Source: Ahaetulla prasina (lineage: Eukaryota; Chordata; Lepidosauria; Squamata; Colubridae). From it: DNA of 64,000 nucleotides. The translations under genes and the position numbers were made by a program. Below the pieces are notes generated by a model. That model ran no database searches. It saw nothing but the letters and a program-made list of their open reading frames with translations, and had not been told where the DNA came from. Within the stretch, counting starts at the first letter, position 1, and every line of letters begins with the position of its first letter. The stretch covers positions 37,548,435 through 37,612,434 of the forward strand of contig NC_080541.1 of NCBI RefSeq assembly GCF_028640845.1, written 5' to 3'. This document shows positions 1 to 12,437 of this stretch, one piece after another.

Positions 1-2106
1 GATTTGCCCAACTATTGCTATTTTTTAAAATATGGAATAATCTTTTTTAAAAAGACATTTGTTTTATGCAAATTCAAGTGGAAGTTTCTTGTACACAGAA
101 AAAGTTACTTAGAATAGATTTGCTTTAATGCACATACAGTAAGTTCACAAATATAATGACAATATTTTCTATTTTCTATAGTACCAGAAAATGGTATTTA
201 TCCCACCTCATCCACAGCAGTCATCTCTTTTTAGCTAATTTTCCTGTCCTAAACTCTGGCAACCTTAAAATCATAAAATGAGAAATAGTGTAAGCATAGG
301 CAAACAAGGATGGGGAAAAAGTTCTAATACAGCCAGCAACTGGCTAACATGAGTCTTTTCTCCTATTATTACTATAAAGCAAGGTAATATAATAATATTC
401 ATTAAAGTCGCCTTTAGGTCAGGCTCAGCTCCTGGTGACTTCAGAAACACATCCACGCACCAAAGTACTTTGTCACTGCCTTCTTCTAGGAAGTTTTCTG
501 TCTTCCTAGTCTAACCTATACTCCAGGATTTCTTGGATTTCCACACAAATTTTAACTAGACTTGACCCAGTTGACCAATGCATGGCCCAAACTTCTTTTG
601 TTGCACTAGGATGACAAGTTTCTCTCCATTATCAATAAATACACAAAACTGCCTTTAGCTGTATATCTTAGCAGATGTTGTTTTATATTTTACTGAACTC
701 TCCTGAATTATTTTTTTTAGCTGTGGGCAAAATTCATAGACATTTCTGTAAAAAACGGATAATGTCTACATCTGCGCTTCCAAAAATGTCTGGATGTGAG
801 GTGTTCTAGGTGGATTGAGAGATAGAAGCAAGTTAGAGATTTTGTGGGTGTAGTAACCTCCTGTTACTTAGCTAGCTCCTTTCCTGAGCTTTTCAACTTT
901 GAACTGGGCCAGGTGGTAATTCCCAGCTCTGTATGTTGGTGGATTTCTACCCTCATAACTTTAGGTTGGGGAGAAGACAGTTGGCGTGGAGCTGCAATGC
1001 AGGAAAGGAGAAATGCAACAAATGAAATCCAATAATGTGCTATCACTCTTCCTTTTATACAGTAGAATTTTCCTTTTCTTCCTTTCCCTGTGCCATTTCC
1101 AGTCCCTTCTCAGTCTGGATAGTCCTCAATTTCCTACTCTGCATGTAAAAGGACTACAGAGAGGTGAACAAATCATCCTAATGAAAAATGTTCTCTTAGC
1201 GACAAAAATTAATTGTATACATAAGTCTATAGATATATATAGATATCATCAGAAAACAAATATATATAGACATATATACACACACATGTATATGTATGTA
1301 TATGTATCTCTCTCTCTGATGAATTTGTTAAAAGTCACACAATCTTGATTGTTTTTGCTGCCAATGATAAACAGCACTTAATCTTCAAGAAGCAAATTGT
1401 AGTTGTAATAAATATACATATTATAAAGTGAGAGATAATGATTCTTTCCAAATGTAAGTAAAGTCTCATTTGTTTTGCACTATTTAGTTCTTGTACATGA
1501 TTAAACATTTACATAAAGGATTCCATGAGGATCAGAGACATGAAAATTATTAATTCATCTACAATCATGCAATGTACTGATCACTGTATTATTTTGCTCA
1601 TGATGAAGAACGGTAACTACCCCAGACTGAATGTTGCAGAATTTTATATTTCTATTTCAAGCAGGGAAAGGTAATATTCTCATACTATGGCATAAAAACT
1701 GTTTTAGGAAAATTTAAAGAAAATGGACTGCCATCAAATGAAACCCATCAAGATTATAACTAGAATGTTTGAATCTGAAGCAACAGTAAAGCCTTAAGGA
1801 CGTCTAATGCATGAGTTGTTACAACTGACAGAGAAAATAGAAATGTGCAACACTGACTACAATAATTGATGAAGCTGTTTATTCCTGGTATAAAAAGTAT
1901 GTGCCTGGCATCCCATCTTTTTCTGTTGTAGTTTAAGTTCTGGCTCCTTGAGTAAGGTTGGGCTAAATTTCTCTCACTCCATGGGGTTAGAACTGAGGAG
2001 AGGCTGGCACCTATCTGTGAAAGATGTTCGGTTGTAGCTTCTGAACATCCACCCATAGGAAATTTAGGATTTTGAGGATGGAGGCTGTGGTTGCAGAAGT
2101 TCCTTC
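1..2106. other. AT-rich DNA, no gene recognised
   Basis: No exon, RNA gene or clear transposon was recognised on either strand. Open frames here are short and resemble no family known to me. The only structure is low-complexity sequence around 1207-1318, listed separately. Confidence 0.6.
1207..1318. repeat. AT/ATGT/CT low-complexity tract
   Basis: Short runs of ATATAG, ACACAC, TATGTATG and CTCTCT follow each other over about 110 bases. This is imperfect microsatellite sequence with no other content. Confidence 0.7.
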
Positions 2107-2114
2107 CTCTAGGC

Positions 2115-2270
2115 CAGTGGCCCCCAACCTTTTGGGCACCAGGGACTGATTCCATGGATAGAGGATTTTCCGTGGACTGTAGGGGGTGTTGTTTAGCATG
2201 CTGCCTGCATCCTGCGGATGTGGCTTAGCTTGCCGCAGCCTGATAGTGGTCCACAGACAGGGGACTCCTA
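2115..2270. mobile_element. hAT-type non-autonomous element (MITE)
   Basis: The left end begins CAGTGGCCCCCAACC and the interior reads like the widespread vertebrate motif 'caccagggactg...ttccatgga'. The right end is eroded (GGGGACTCCTA). The flanking octamers CTCTAGGC (2107-2114) and TTCTAGAC (2271-2278) agree at six of eight positions, as expected for an old 8-bp hAT target duplication. The 156 bp hold no coding capacity. The family name is inferred from the termini and duplication length. Confidence 0.7.
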
Positions 2271-2278
2271 TTCTAGAC

Positions 2279-4077
2279 CAAATCAGTTTCTTCTTCTTCC
2301 AAAGCATAAAGATTTCAGACAAAGGTTGCACTGCAGGATTTCCATCATGTAGACCTCTGGATCTTTGAGGTTTTCCCTGTCTTCATTTTTTATAGGCCTA
2401 AAATGTGCTATAGTGGGATTTTCAGCATGTCCTACGCTTATTGAGGCAAAGTATACAGTTTGGCAGTTTGTTTGTCACTCTGCTTTTCCTAATTGGTCTT
2501 AAGGGTTTGGTTTCTGGGAAATATAGGCATGATGGGAGGTTACTAGATATCAGAAAGGCTTTGCCACCAGTAGGGAAGCCTGAGGTCTTCGAGGCTTAAG
2601 ACCTTAGCATTTTATGTTACAGGAAAGCAAGATTTTTTTCCGTAAACAATTAGCTTTTTGCTATTCCTTTGCTCCTTGGTAAACTTTAATCACTTGGAGA
2701 TGTGGAGTTCCTGGAATTCCAAATTTTCCTTAATTGGAAAATTAAGTCTCAGCTCAGCTGGAGGGGTGCTACATAATGACATAAAAGGTAAATGAACATA
2801 TTTATTAGAAAATTAACGGTGAACGGTGCTTAAGAGTAGCAGCTGTTTTCCAAGAAATATGGCAATGATACTAAGAGCTGGCATAGTATAATTATTATTT
2901 CATATTGATGGCATTATTATTACTATAACCTCACATGTTACATTACTGTTTCTCCAAATGGTATATATTGGACAGTTCTCCCAATACAATTAATTATCCC
3001 TCCTGCTGACATAATCAAAGAAAAAATTATACTATGTCTGCACTCAGGTGGGGGAAGCTGATGTGATATTTTACAATGAATTTACTGAAACTCCTAAACA
3101 ACAGAATCTGAAAATCTGCAATTTACTGCATCTCTTACAGCAGTACTAGATGAGTCTTTTAAGGAAGATGGAGGCATGATTCTCTTGTGAAAACTTGTCA
3201 TATTCTTTCCTGTTACAGCATTCCAACATTGTGTCCTCCAGGTCTGTTGAATTTCATATGCCATAAATCTTAGTTAGCTAGCATGGCCTTTGAGAGCTGA
3301 AATCCATTACATCTGGATAGCACTTGATTACAAAAGGCTACTCTAAACTAAAGATTCAATTCTCTTAGTGGTTTAGGATTAAAGCTGAAACCCATTCAAA
3401 ATGCAACACTGATTTTCAAATACACAAAAGTGGACTATCTCATCCTGACGATGTATACTTTATAACCAAATCCTTAACAGGATATATATTTTTTAACCCA
3501 TAAGAAGGTAAAGTTGTCAACTTGGAGAAGGCTGATTTACATAATCAAAATTAAGTGTTATAAAGTTGCAGATTCTTCTAGAAACATTTCATTCCAAAAG
3601 TTAAGTGTCCATTTGATGACAATTATCTTGTTAAGGAAAGGAAAGAGTAAAATTGGAAGTGCTGGAAAATGTTTTTAACTTGTATGTTAGCTCACTTCAA
3701 TTTAACTTCTTTCCACTGCATCTGTTAGTGTATTTTTATCTGTCTGACTGTTGTTTGTTCATACTTAAGCATAGTTATTTTGGGGTCTACATCAGAAGCA
3801 GTTAAAATATATGTGTAAAAGAAAACCCTAAAAATCACCCACTCTACCTCTGCTGGTAATTACAGACTTCCTATACCATTAACACGTTTGACAATCTGCT
3901 TTTTACAAAACTAAATTGGAGGATTATTTTTAGTGAGTTTTGGTCAGCTTTTTCACTGAAAGATTGTCTTTGAAATGTTTGTTGTTCAGAGGATCATCTG
4001 CAAGGAAAGAATTGTTATATGTCTTAGGACTTCTGTCCTAGGAATGAGGAGAATTCACAAAGATCCATTCTCAATAT
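2279..4077. other. AT-rich DNA, nothing recognised
   Basis: About 1.8 kb without a recognisable gene, RNA or repeat. Open frames are below 80 codons and unfamiliar. Confidence 0.55.
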
Positions 4078-4085
4078 CCATAGAT

Positions 4086-4202
4086 CAGGGGTGTCAAATG
4101 CATGGCGTCACTGCGTTGTTACATGACCCTTTGTTAAACTGGGCCTGGGCATGGCCAGTGGGTGATGCATCTGGCCCGTGGGCCGGCAGTTTGACAGCTC
4201 TG
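4086..4202. mobile_element. hAT-type MITE with 8-bp target duplication
   Basis: The ends are CAGGGGTGTCAAATG and, inverted, CAGAGCTGTCAAACTG. Flanking octamers CCATAGAT (4078-4085) and CCATAGAC (4203-4210) match at seven of eight bases. Between the ends is a GGCCCGTGGGCCGGC palindromic segment. The 117-bp element has a relative at 51491-51617 with similar ends and interior ('gggcatggccagtg', 'gatgcatctgg'). It is non-coding and was presumably mobilised in trans by an hAT transposase. Confidence 0.85.
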
Positions 4203-4229
4203 CCATAGACTATCTATATACAACCACTG

Positions 4230-4587
4230 CAGGTAGGCCTCAACTTAAGACCATTCATTTAGTGACTGTTCAAAGTTACAAGGGTGCTGAAATACTGACT
4301 TAAGATCGGCCCTTGCACTTACAACTGCTGCAGTGCCCCCTTCTCTTGTGATTTGGGTGCTTGACAACAAGCATTAATTTATGATGGCAGCAGTGTCCTG
4401 GGATCATCTCATTACCTTTTGTGACCTTCCCAGCCAGCTTCTGATAAGCAAAGTTAATGGGGGAGGCCAGATTCACTTAACAACCACAGCAAAGGTAGTG
4501 AAATCAGGTACAGTCACATGATGACTCACTTAACAACTGCTAAGAGATGAAAATCCCAATTATCATAATAAGTTGAGGACAACACAG
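4230..4587. mobile_element. TIR element of the CAGGTA..CTCAACTTA type
   Basis: The left end CAGGTAGGCCTCAACTTA is mirrored on the right by TAAGTTGAGGACAACACAG. The body alternates 'acttaacaac' and 'gtgaccttc' style segments typical of an abundant squamate DNA-element family whose consensus ends read CAGGTAGTCCTCGACTTA. It is non-coding and 358 bp long. No convincing target duplication remains, so the superfamily is left open. A related element lies at 4993. Confidence 0.65.
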
Positions 4588-4596
4588 TCCTTTCAA

Positions 4597-4868
4597 CAGT
4601 TCCAAGAAAGCTCCACACCCATATGCACTACTCAGGTGATCCTGATGACACAGATAAACCTCCAGGTGGCCTCAATGATTCTCTAAAAGAATGCAAATGA
4701 TGAGGTGTCTGCAAGGAGTATAAATCCTTCCATTCCCCAGCATTCAGTCAGAGCTGAAAAAGCTTCTTGAATGAGAAGCAAAACAACTTCAAAGAAAAGT
4801 TGCCTCTTGAAAAAACACCTTTGGGACAACCATGACCTGGATGACTGAGAATCTACATAGACATCTGG
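4597..4868 (+). mobile_element. Retroelement 3' tail, possibly Penelope-like
   Basis: The segment includes 'agctgaaaaagcttcttgaa', 'gagaagcaaaacaacttcaa', 'cacctttgggacaaccatga' and 'cctggatgactgagaatct'. The second half recurs at 39800-39965, showing it is dispersed. I associate this sequence with the 3' region of Penelope-like (Poseidon-type) elements, in which it follows the endonuclease domain, but no reverse transcriptase or GIY-YIG coding is present here to prove it. It could equally be another LINE's 3' UTR. Confidence 0.4.
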
Positions 4869-4992
4869 TATTTATGTTATTTAAGTTGTGATAACAATAT
4901 TGATAAATAATCAGGATCTCTGTTGATTCTTTGATAAGACTATTCTTTAGACAAGAAAGCAATTGGAAATGATATTGTAATGATTATATATA

Positions 4993-5265
4993 CAGGTATT
5001 CCTCAACATACGACTCCAATTGGGCAGGAATTTTTATCACAAATCATGGTTGTTATAAGTCAAGGCACTTGACTATACCCAATTTTATGACTCTGTTTAT
5101 GGTGGTCATTAAGTGAATCAGTTGCAGCAATTGCAATTTGCTCTCACATGACCATAAAATGCTACAACCAGTTGTAAATGCAAGCTAATTGGCAAGCGTC
5201 AATTTTACAATGGCTATATGTGTGCTTTATGAGTTGTTAAACATCTGGTCATAAGTCGAGCACTG
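4993..5265. mobile_element. TIR element related to the one at 4230, right end eroded
   Basis: It starts CAGGTATTCCTCAACATACG directly after a TA dinucleotide. The interior repeats the motifs 'gttataagtcaag', 'gtggtcattaagtgaatcag' and 'ctctcacatgacc'. The inverted right end is recognisable only as 'ggtcataagtcgag', lacking the final bases. The TA flank hints at a Tc1/mariner-like target, not proven. Confidence 0.6.
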
Positions 5266-5832
5266 AAAACATCTGAAAAAGATATGCTGCCCCAAATACT
5301 ATATTTTTCTATTTATTACTGACGATCTCCAAAAGTAAATGAAATATTCCTTTTGAGTAACTGAAAGCTATTGAAAGATATAATTATACAGTTATTTTTT
5401 TCTAAAATTAAACCAAAAAGTTCTTACTCACCCAACAGAAAGGAAAGGTTCTTTTGATTCAAGTCTGTTAAATAAAATAACAAAAATAGTTACATTTGCT
5501 GAAAAAATAATGCATGGCACAAGGTTTACATTGTACGCTGCAGTTACACAAGATAAAGACCTTATATTTTTCCAGGATTCAAGGTGTCTCAAAGGCCCAG
5601 TACCCCAACAATTCAAGTTAACTTTCTGGAGTGCGTGAATGCCTTTCCTCATTTTGGAATCATGATTTTGAAAGGAGCAGCTTGTATCTCGTTCCCTCAA
5701 GAGATAAATCATTACCATTGCTAGAGCTGCCACTTCCCAGATCAGCTTACTGAATCAGCAGATAGGTCTTCTCCAACACACTCTGCTAGCCCTTGCTTGT
5801 TTATGGTGCCATTTCAGCTGCAACTTGTGAAG
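5266..5832. other. AT-rich DNA, nothing recognised
   Basis: A 101-codon open frame on the minus strand (5428-5733) shows no domain or family resemblance and no splice or promoter context. I treat it as chance. Confidence 0.5.
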
Positions 5833-5935
5833 TCCTTCCTTCCTTCCTTCCTTCCTTCCTTCCTTCCTTCCTTCCTTCCTTCCTTCCTTCCTTCCTTCCT
5901 TCCCTTTCTTTTCCTTTCCTTTCTCCCCTCCCTTC
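5833..5935. repeat. (TTCC)n microsatellite
   Basis: About seventeen near-perfect CCTT/TTCC units are followed by a degenerate TTCC/TTTCC stretch. Both strands are open across it only because of the simple composition. Confidence 0.97.
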
Positions 5936-6084
5936 CTGAAGGACATTGCTTTCTTCCACAGAATGACAATTTAAGCCCTATCTTCTTGCTAGCAGATAAT
6001 AACCAGCAGATAAAAAGGTACAAATAACCTTTTCTGTTGACTTGTTCCCTATGACCAAGAAAATCGAGGATCCTGTCATTAATT

Positions 6085-6205
6085 TCAAAGGTACTTTGAA
6101 ACAGTCTAATATTCTAATTTATCTCTTTGGGCTATTGTGAGGGTCAAAGAGGTTGGAGAGATCTTGAACACTTTGGTGGAAAACGAAATATAAATACATA
6201 GCTGT
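6085..6205 (+). repeat. SINE/LINE 3' tail remnant
   Basis: The string 'ctattgtgagggtcaaagag' followed by 'cttgaacactttggtgga' and 'aaatataaatacata' resembles the conserved 3' tail shared by L2-like LINEs and the SINEs they mobilise in squamates. No head is recognisable, so this is a 5'-truncated or eroded copy. Confidence 0.45.
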
Positions 6206-7876
6206 TCCAAAAGATAATCAAACCAACGATATGTAATGAATATAAATCATAAGATTTCACTGGGTTGCTAATAAATGTGTTTCCTTGGGAAAAAAAAGAA
6301 GAGATACTTTATGTGTGGTGCCCTATGGATAAAACACTATAATTAAAAACAGTTTGAAATCCATTCTTATGAACTGAGATTCAATTTGTTCAAAATATGG
6401 TTGCCCTCAGTTTGACCCTCTTTTAGTGTAAATGGTTTCAAGAGATTTGTGGTGATACAGTAAATTATTTTTTAAAAAATCTTAGGCAAGAGAGGAACAC
6501 AATTATCTAGTGGCCTTTCATTTAAATTGATCTTTAAATTAGTAACTCGGTGCTATGAAGCTAAAATAAAAATGAAGTCAAATTGGTATATGAAAGACTA
6601 TATACTGTTAGGATGATATTTATGCATGTAGTATCCATGGTAATTCAGCAACTCAACTTTCTCAGAATTCTTCATATACAGCAATACTACATAAGTTTCA
6701 TGCTATTGTTACCCACCCCCTTAATCTAGACCCATGTTTCTCAACCTCAGCAACTTTAAGCTCTGTCGACTTCAACACCCAGAATTCCCCAGTAAGCATT
6801 ACAATTGGATTGAGAAACTGCACTAAATCATTAATTGCTACAGCCTGCTTCAGATTTCTTTTGCTGTCTCCTTTAGAACCTGATCTATAATTGCTTCTGG
6901 CCTCAAAACACTTTTGCCTCCGCTTTTCTGGAGGAGAGAAACACATTCATTTGCTGTTTTAGCTTGGCTTTATTCAGATCTGACCTCTTGACTTTTTCAA
7001 TTATCAAAACCTTTTTCAATTCAAGATCTGATCTTGCAGGGCTCTGGCAGCATCTCAGGGTGAAGCACAGCAGAAATGGACAGAAATTATGTGAGCTGGA
7101 ATTTAACCATCAGTCTCTTCCCCTGTTTTGTTCTCCTCTCCTTTATCTATGTAATGGATCATTTTTATCAACCAATTCTCTGCCATACTTTCAGTTTGTA
7201 ACAATAATAACTGATTTAATAGACATTTCAGTAATAATTATAATCATAAGCATAATTATACTGGCCAGCATCCCTGTAGTTATTTAGGGTATATGAGAAG
7301 ACTATATTGAAAAAAATATATCAGGAGAATTATACAAATACTTTATTTTATTTTTCCCCCTCCACTGGATGAATTAGTTTGTCTTAATTATCAGTGCCAA
7401 ATCCAATTTGTAAATTAGATGGAAATGGATCCAGATATTCAATGTGTCTGGGGTGACATGGTGAGCATCTGCTCAAGCACCTTCATTATTGTTTTATTGC
7501 AAAAGATGGGAGGGGTTATTTAGAATGTAAACTCGTGTGAGAGTTGACGAAATGATCTGATGCTAGGATGTTTATTGTGTTATAAGCTAGCAGATGCACT
7601 CCTGAAAATTTAATAGAATAGCTGCCTGGAAGACTCTTTTGAAATATCCCTGACCACAGAGGCCCATTGGTCAGCAGAGGTGTTCTTTGTTCATTGTTCT
7701 AAACTGTGGAACTTTTTAAATGTAAAACTGCCTTGAAATAAATTGTTTCTGAGACTCAGTAACCCTGGGAGCTTTAAGCAAATAGCACCTGTACTAAAAG
7801 CCATTGTCTAGAGACCCAATAATTCATATGAGCTTTCAAACATTCTTTTTGCTAAAATGAAAAGTGCAAAAGAGAG
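6206..7876. other. AT-rich DNA, nothing recognised apart from one MITE
   Basis: Apart from the element at 6732-6820 no gene or repeat was recognised. The 107-codon plus-strand frame at 6964-7287 ends in low-complexity hydrophobic sequence and resembles nothing I know. Confidence 0.5.
6732..6820. mobile_element. hAT-type MITE, degraded
   Basis: The left part 'tttctcaacctcagcaact' and 'cagaattccccag' is shared with the better preserved element at 7885, and the right end is the inverse 'ggattgagaaactg'. Flanking octamers ATCTAGAC and CACTAAAT agree at only four positions, but both carry TA in the centre. The copy is old. Confidence 0.55.
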
Positions 7877-7884
7877 GTCTAGAA

Positions 7885-7998
7885 CAGGGCTCTCCAACCT
7901 CAGCAACTTTAAGCCTTAAGACTTCAACTCCCAGAATTCCCCAGCCAGCAAAGTTGGCTGTCCTCCAGGCTTAAAGTTGCCAAGGTTGGAGACCCCTG
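7885..7998. mobile_element. hAT-type palindromic MITE with perfect 8-bp duplication
   Basis: The termini are CAGGGCTCTCCAACC and its inverse GGTTGGAGACCCCTG. The subterminal 'gcaactttaag' is also repeated inverted, so the whole 114 bp folds back on itself. Both flanks carry the identical octamer GTCTAGAA (7877-7884 and 7999-8006), the hallmark of hAT transposition. There is no coding sequence. Confidence 0.92.
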
Positions 7999-8290
7999 GT
8001 CTAGAAGATTAAAGAAGTAAGTACTGGCAGATGGTCACTATTTCTTACCTAGTTAGCAAGTTGTCTAACACGTCTGAGCCACTCCTACTCATGAGTAGGG
8101 TATCAGGCAGTTCAAACTTATGTAGAATTGACCTATCGCATAAAATGTTTGGAGTGCTGAGTAATTAACTGAAATTGCATTGCCTCAAATAGCTGAGGAA
8201 CTCTATGTGTGGCCGCAACTATGATAAATCTATCACACATAGAGATTTCACTCAGGTGACAAGAAGCTGAAGCTTTAGATAAGAGTCACG

Positions 8291-8508
8291 GTGTGCAGTG
8301 GTTAGAATGCAGTATTGCAGGCTAGCTCTGCCCACTGCCAGGAGTTTGATCCTGACTGGTTCAAGGTTTTACTCAGCCTTCCATTCTTCTGAGGTCAGTA
8401 AAACGAGGACCCAGTTTTTGGGGGCAATTTTCTGACTTTTGTAAAGTACTTAGAGACGGCTGTAAAGTATTATGAAGCAATATATAAGTCTAAATGCTAT
8501 TGCTATTA
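8291..8508 (+). mobile_element. tRNA-derived SINE (squamate type)
   Basis: The head 'gcagtggttagaatgcag' resembles a tRNA-type box A and 'gagtttgatcctg' a worn box B. The middle has 'cagccttccattcttctgag' and the tail ends 'aatatataagtctaaatgct', then ATTGCT repeats, like an L2-type LINE tail. A second copy lies on the minus strand at 59846-60058. Transcription would have been by RNA polymerase III, with retrotransposition by a partner LINE. The exact family name is uncertain. Confidence 0.8.
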
Positions 8509-11500
8509 TTTAACTTGTGAAACATATCTTTACTGTTTGAAACCAGCCAAACTCTAGTTAGTTTACAGAAATGTCAGTCTTATTGCTTAATAAGGGGCTA
8601 AGGGAATGGTGCCAGGGGTTATCCCTGTATATACGATTTAGGTGGAGAAGTCCTGAAAAGTGCTGAAAGAAACATGGCAAGAGAGGTTTTGGATTGAAAC
8701 CAAGCTGCAAGTTCTAAAAAAAAAAAAAGAACGCTAAAAGTTGGCACCATTTATTTTCAGCAAGACTTCTCTGCCAAGGGGCAGCCGAATGGTCAGATAT
8801 TCAAGCAAGGTTGAATATTTTACCAAGAAACATTCACTAAAAACTTCAAAAACACTTCATAGGTTCTTTAATCAATTGGACATCTTACCTGTAGAGAGCA
8901 GAAAGTGGTCGCTTAGTTCCCAGCTTAGGTCTGTATGGTTTTGGCTCCCCTGCCATGTTAATGTCTGAAAATAAGCATGGTGCACACCTGAATTAAAATG
9001 CAGCATTGAGAGAGAGAGACAGGGAGATCATATGTAATAATGTATAACATTGGAGGGAGCATTAAAGGAACAAGTTGGCTCTTTGTCTGCAGATTATTGC
9101 TTCAGTCTCTCATATTCTATATTCTGATTTATGCATAGATCAGCCCTTAAGATCTAGATCTTCAGGCCTAAAAAACAGAATGTGGTTTTTGGTTTCCAGG
9201 AGAAAGTGATGCTGTAGATATTTCATCTGACTGCCAACATTGTCACCTGTCCCAAAAGCACACACAAAATTTACTGCTAGAGACAGAAATATCTTTGATA
9301 AACGTTCATAAGGATGTCTATTTTTCACTTTATAAACAATGTTATAAATTTTATATCATAAAATTGTACCTGCCAATAATTTTGACCTAAATTGTGTGAT
9401 TATCATCTTGCTTCCTTTTAATAGTTCTGTTCAGGCACATATTTTTGGCAAAGAGAAAATATTGCCCTCAAATGGGGCGAAAGTTAAAGAACCACATATG
9501 GGAGAATAAGCACTGTCCACTTGCTTATAAAACGTCACAGCATAATAAATCACCCACAATAATTTTCTTACAAGCAGGAACTTTTAAAGGGAGTTCCCAA
9601 AATTAACAAATGGAGGACTATAATATCTATTTCTCTGATATTATTCTAACCCTACATTTCTATAATTATTTTTTAAAAAAGGTGGGGAATAAAGAAATGG
9701 AGATGGTGCTTAATTTCTTTCTCTGTCACTTTGAATAATGAAGTGGACAGCACAAAAATACAAAAATAATAGAAAATTCATTTCGAGCTAATATTTATTG
9801 AATTTGCATGCTAGTTAATAAGTTATAGTATCTATATACATTACCATGGGAAGAGTTTAAATTAGTTGAGGGTATATTTACTAACTGAATTCATTTTTTT
9901 TAATGATTACAAATGGAATTTTACATTGAAGAACTCTAAGAAACTTTGTTCATCCATGCAGAAGTACCCAGATTAATGGGTGTTTCTCTACTGGCTGATG
10001 ATACGAAGAAAGAGACAAAGGCATTACTAGATGAACAAAACAATTATTTATTTGGCTATTATGAATGTCACATGCCTATGCAGCAGCAATAACTTGGATA
10101 AGATTGAAGTAGCAGATTTAAATCAGCATGGTTTAGGTCAGGTCAGGAATAGATAGATAGCATCTTAACTCAATAGTGGATAAGATCTTTCAATCTCATT
10201 TTCTGCAGTTTCTAGGCCTTAGAAGACTGAGACTTCATTTATATCATCTGACAAACATATGAATCTGAGTCTTCATTCAGCTTTCTGTATATATTTATTC
10301 TTTGTGTATAAGAACTAATGTTTTCATTCTCAGTACAAGTCACTAGAAAACATTGGCGGACAGAAAGAGATTGCCATATTTAAATTTATTCTTGCACTCA
10401 CTGTTCTAAAAGAAACCATTTCATTTGAATTATCTCTTTCTTCATTGTTCATTTATCTACCCCCAATTTATCTAGTTTTGATTCTTTACATTTCTATTGT
10501 TAATATATACAACTACTTTGCATATTAGTTATTTTTATCCTTGAAATTAGAGGTTTAGTCTCCTTCTGTTAGATTGGACCAATATCCTAATTTGCAGTAC
10601 ATAAAATATTGCTTTATGTTATTGTCTACTGATTGACATCCTCAGTCGCCAATTTGTTTGGTTTGTCTTTGATATGCCCTGTTTATATTGTTTTTTATTT
10701 GGTTGCAAACTGTCCTAAGTCATTTGTGAGTTGGGTGGGCATACAAGTAAATAAATTAATAATGTAGAACTTTGTATTTGCTCCATGTATATTCTGATAT
10801 GTGGATTGAAGAATTAGACGTAAGAAAAATGTAGGTATGATTTCTAAGTAGAGAACTAACATTTGACTTCTAAAAGACATTTTGCCTCATCAAAATATGC
10901 TTTTTAAAAATTATGTGGGAGATTTGTTTGACTAAAGGCACAAAGTAATGAGATTTTTGCAGGGTAAATTTAATTAGCTTTATGATATGATACACTGCAT
11001 TTTTAACAGGTTAACAAAAGATTAGATCTTTTCAGAGATATATATGAGGGCTTTCAAGCTATGTCTTTTAGAAAAAAAATGTAATAATTCTCTCAATACT
11101 ACAAGAAATGATAGCGGAATGTTTTTAACCTGTACAAGACATCTATATGGAGTCTGTGTACCATAATTACAATGGAAATTTCATCCAGTGACCTTTTATT
11201 ATAACTGGGCCTTCCACAGGTTTTCAATATGGCATTTTTAAGGTCACTTATTCCCAGTACACAAACTTACGGCTCAGTAATATGTTGGAAACATGCAATA
11301 TTTATGAAATTCGAAGGAAAACTACTTTAGACATAGCATTAATCTCTATATTTTTTCTCATATCAATCATTCTTTTTCAGTAAACATTTGATTATATTTT
11401 TATATTCTTATGTATTAAGGATTTCCTAGAATTCACAGGTCTTCTGAAAAACATAAAATCTTCATTCCCCCTGCTCCACTTTTAATGGCTCAATATGAAG

Positions 11501-12174
11501 CAAACTATTAATAGATTTTATAATATCTTTGATTTTATTCCTGAATTAGTCAAATAAAATTTAATAATTTCCTCAGAGTTTCGATGTCTACCATCATTCC
11601 TTTCATATAACACTGAACTCACCAGATGAGCGGTTGAGAAATACTGAGATTGAGAACATAACACATTTTATAAAATATAGCGAGGACGAAAAAGTATAAG
11701 CTTGGGAATTGTTTTTAGAGTTGTTTAAAATTTAAACTATTTTACCCACGCTACTATCACCCTTTTGAAGTGTAGAAGGCCAATAAGACCTATGGTATAA
11801 CTCAGCAAATAATATGGAACACATAGGTGATTCCTGGAGAATTTTGCTCAGTGACAACGCCTTCTTTTTGTGTCTTCCTTTCAACTTTCATAAAATTTGG
11901 GCATATGGCACAACAAAGCTTCAGACATGTTGATTTCTTGAGAGCCTCTCATCTTTGTTCTGTAACATATTTAATTCCTTTTTTTTCCACAATGATGACT
12001 CCATTCAGTTCTGTGTACTGCTGTCCAGTTTTAACAATGCTACCTACACCTGAGTTTGGAATAACTTAAGTGTCGGCCTACCACTGTGAGGTTAAATTCT
12101 TTCTAAGAAGGGAATCTTCTGCAGTTTACATCGTGGACCGTATATGTTTCTGCATGATATGAAATAAAACAATA
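8509..12174. other. AT-rich DNA, nothing recognised apart from a tail remnant
   Basis: No exon or RNA gene was recognised. Short open frames (62-80 codons) look like chance. A LINE/SINE tail remnant at 10700-10765 is listed separately. Confidence 0.5.
10700..10765 (+). repeat. LINE/SINE 3' tail remnant
   Basis: The sequence 'ggttgcaaactgtcctaagt', then 'gggtgggcatacaagtaaat' and an AAAT-rich end matches the general form of L2-like tails (a short stem, a 'gcccagagtc'-like motif and TAAA repeats). Confidence 0.5.
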
Positions 12175-12435
12175 CCATGTTTCCCTGAAAACAAGCCCCT
12201 GTCTTATATTTTATTCAACCCGAAAAACCGCTTGGCTTTATTTTCAGGGAGGTCTTATTATTTTGGGGCGTGAAGAAAGATGGGGCTCCTCTTGCTGTCT
12301 TACCTGATTTCTAGCTCTGCGTTTATATATTTTTGAGGAGGGCTTATTTTGGGGGAAAGGCTTCTTTTAGCGGATGTGCTCAAAAGCCTGATTGGGCTTA
12401 TTATCAAGGGATGTCTTATTTTCGGGGAAACAGGG
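12175..12435. mobile_element. TA-flanked TIR element, CC(A/C)TGTTTCCC ends
   Basis: The left end CCATGTTTCCCTGAAAAC and the right end, inverted, CCCTGTTTCCCCGAAAATAA form terminal inverted repeats. Directly outside lie TA at 12173-12174 and TA at 12436-12437, consistent with Tc1/mariner-like insertion. Inside, 'cttattttcagggagg', 'cttatttt' and similar motifs repeat in both orientations. It has no coding. A second copy is at 60799-61065. Confidence 0.8.
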
Positions 12436-12437
12436 TA

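Noticed and set aside
5428..5733. 101-codon minus-strand frame as a gene
   Set aside because: No family resemblance, signal or promoter context. Neighbouring sequence is repeat-rich and non-coding.
5755..6027. Repetitive peptides encoded on both strands
   Set aside because: They are produced entirely by the TTCC/GGAA microsatellite.
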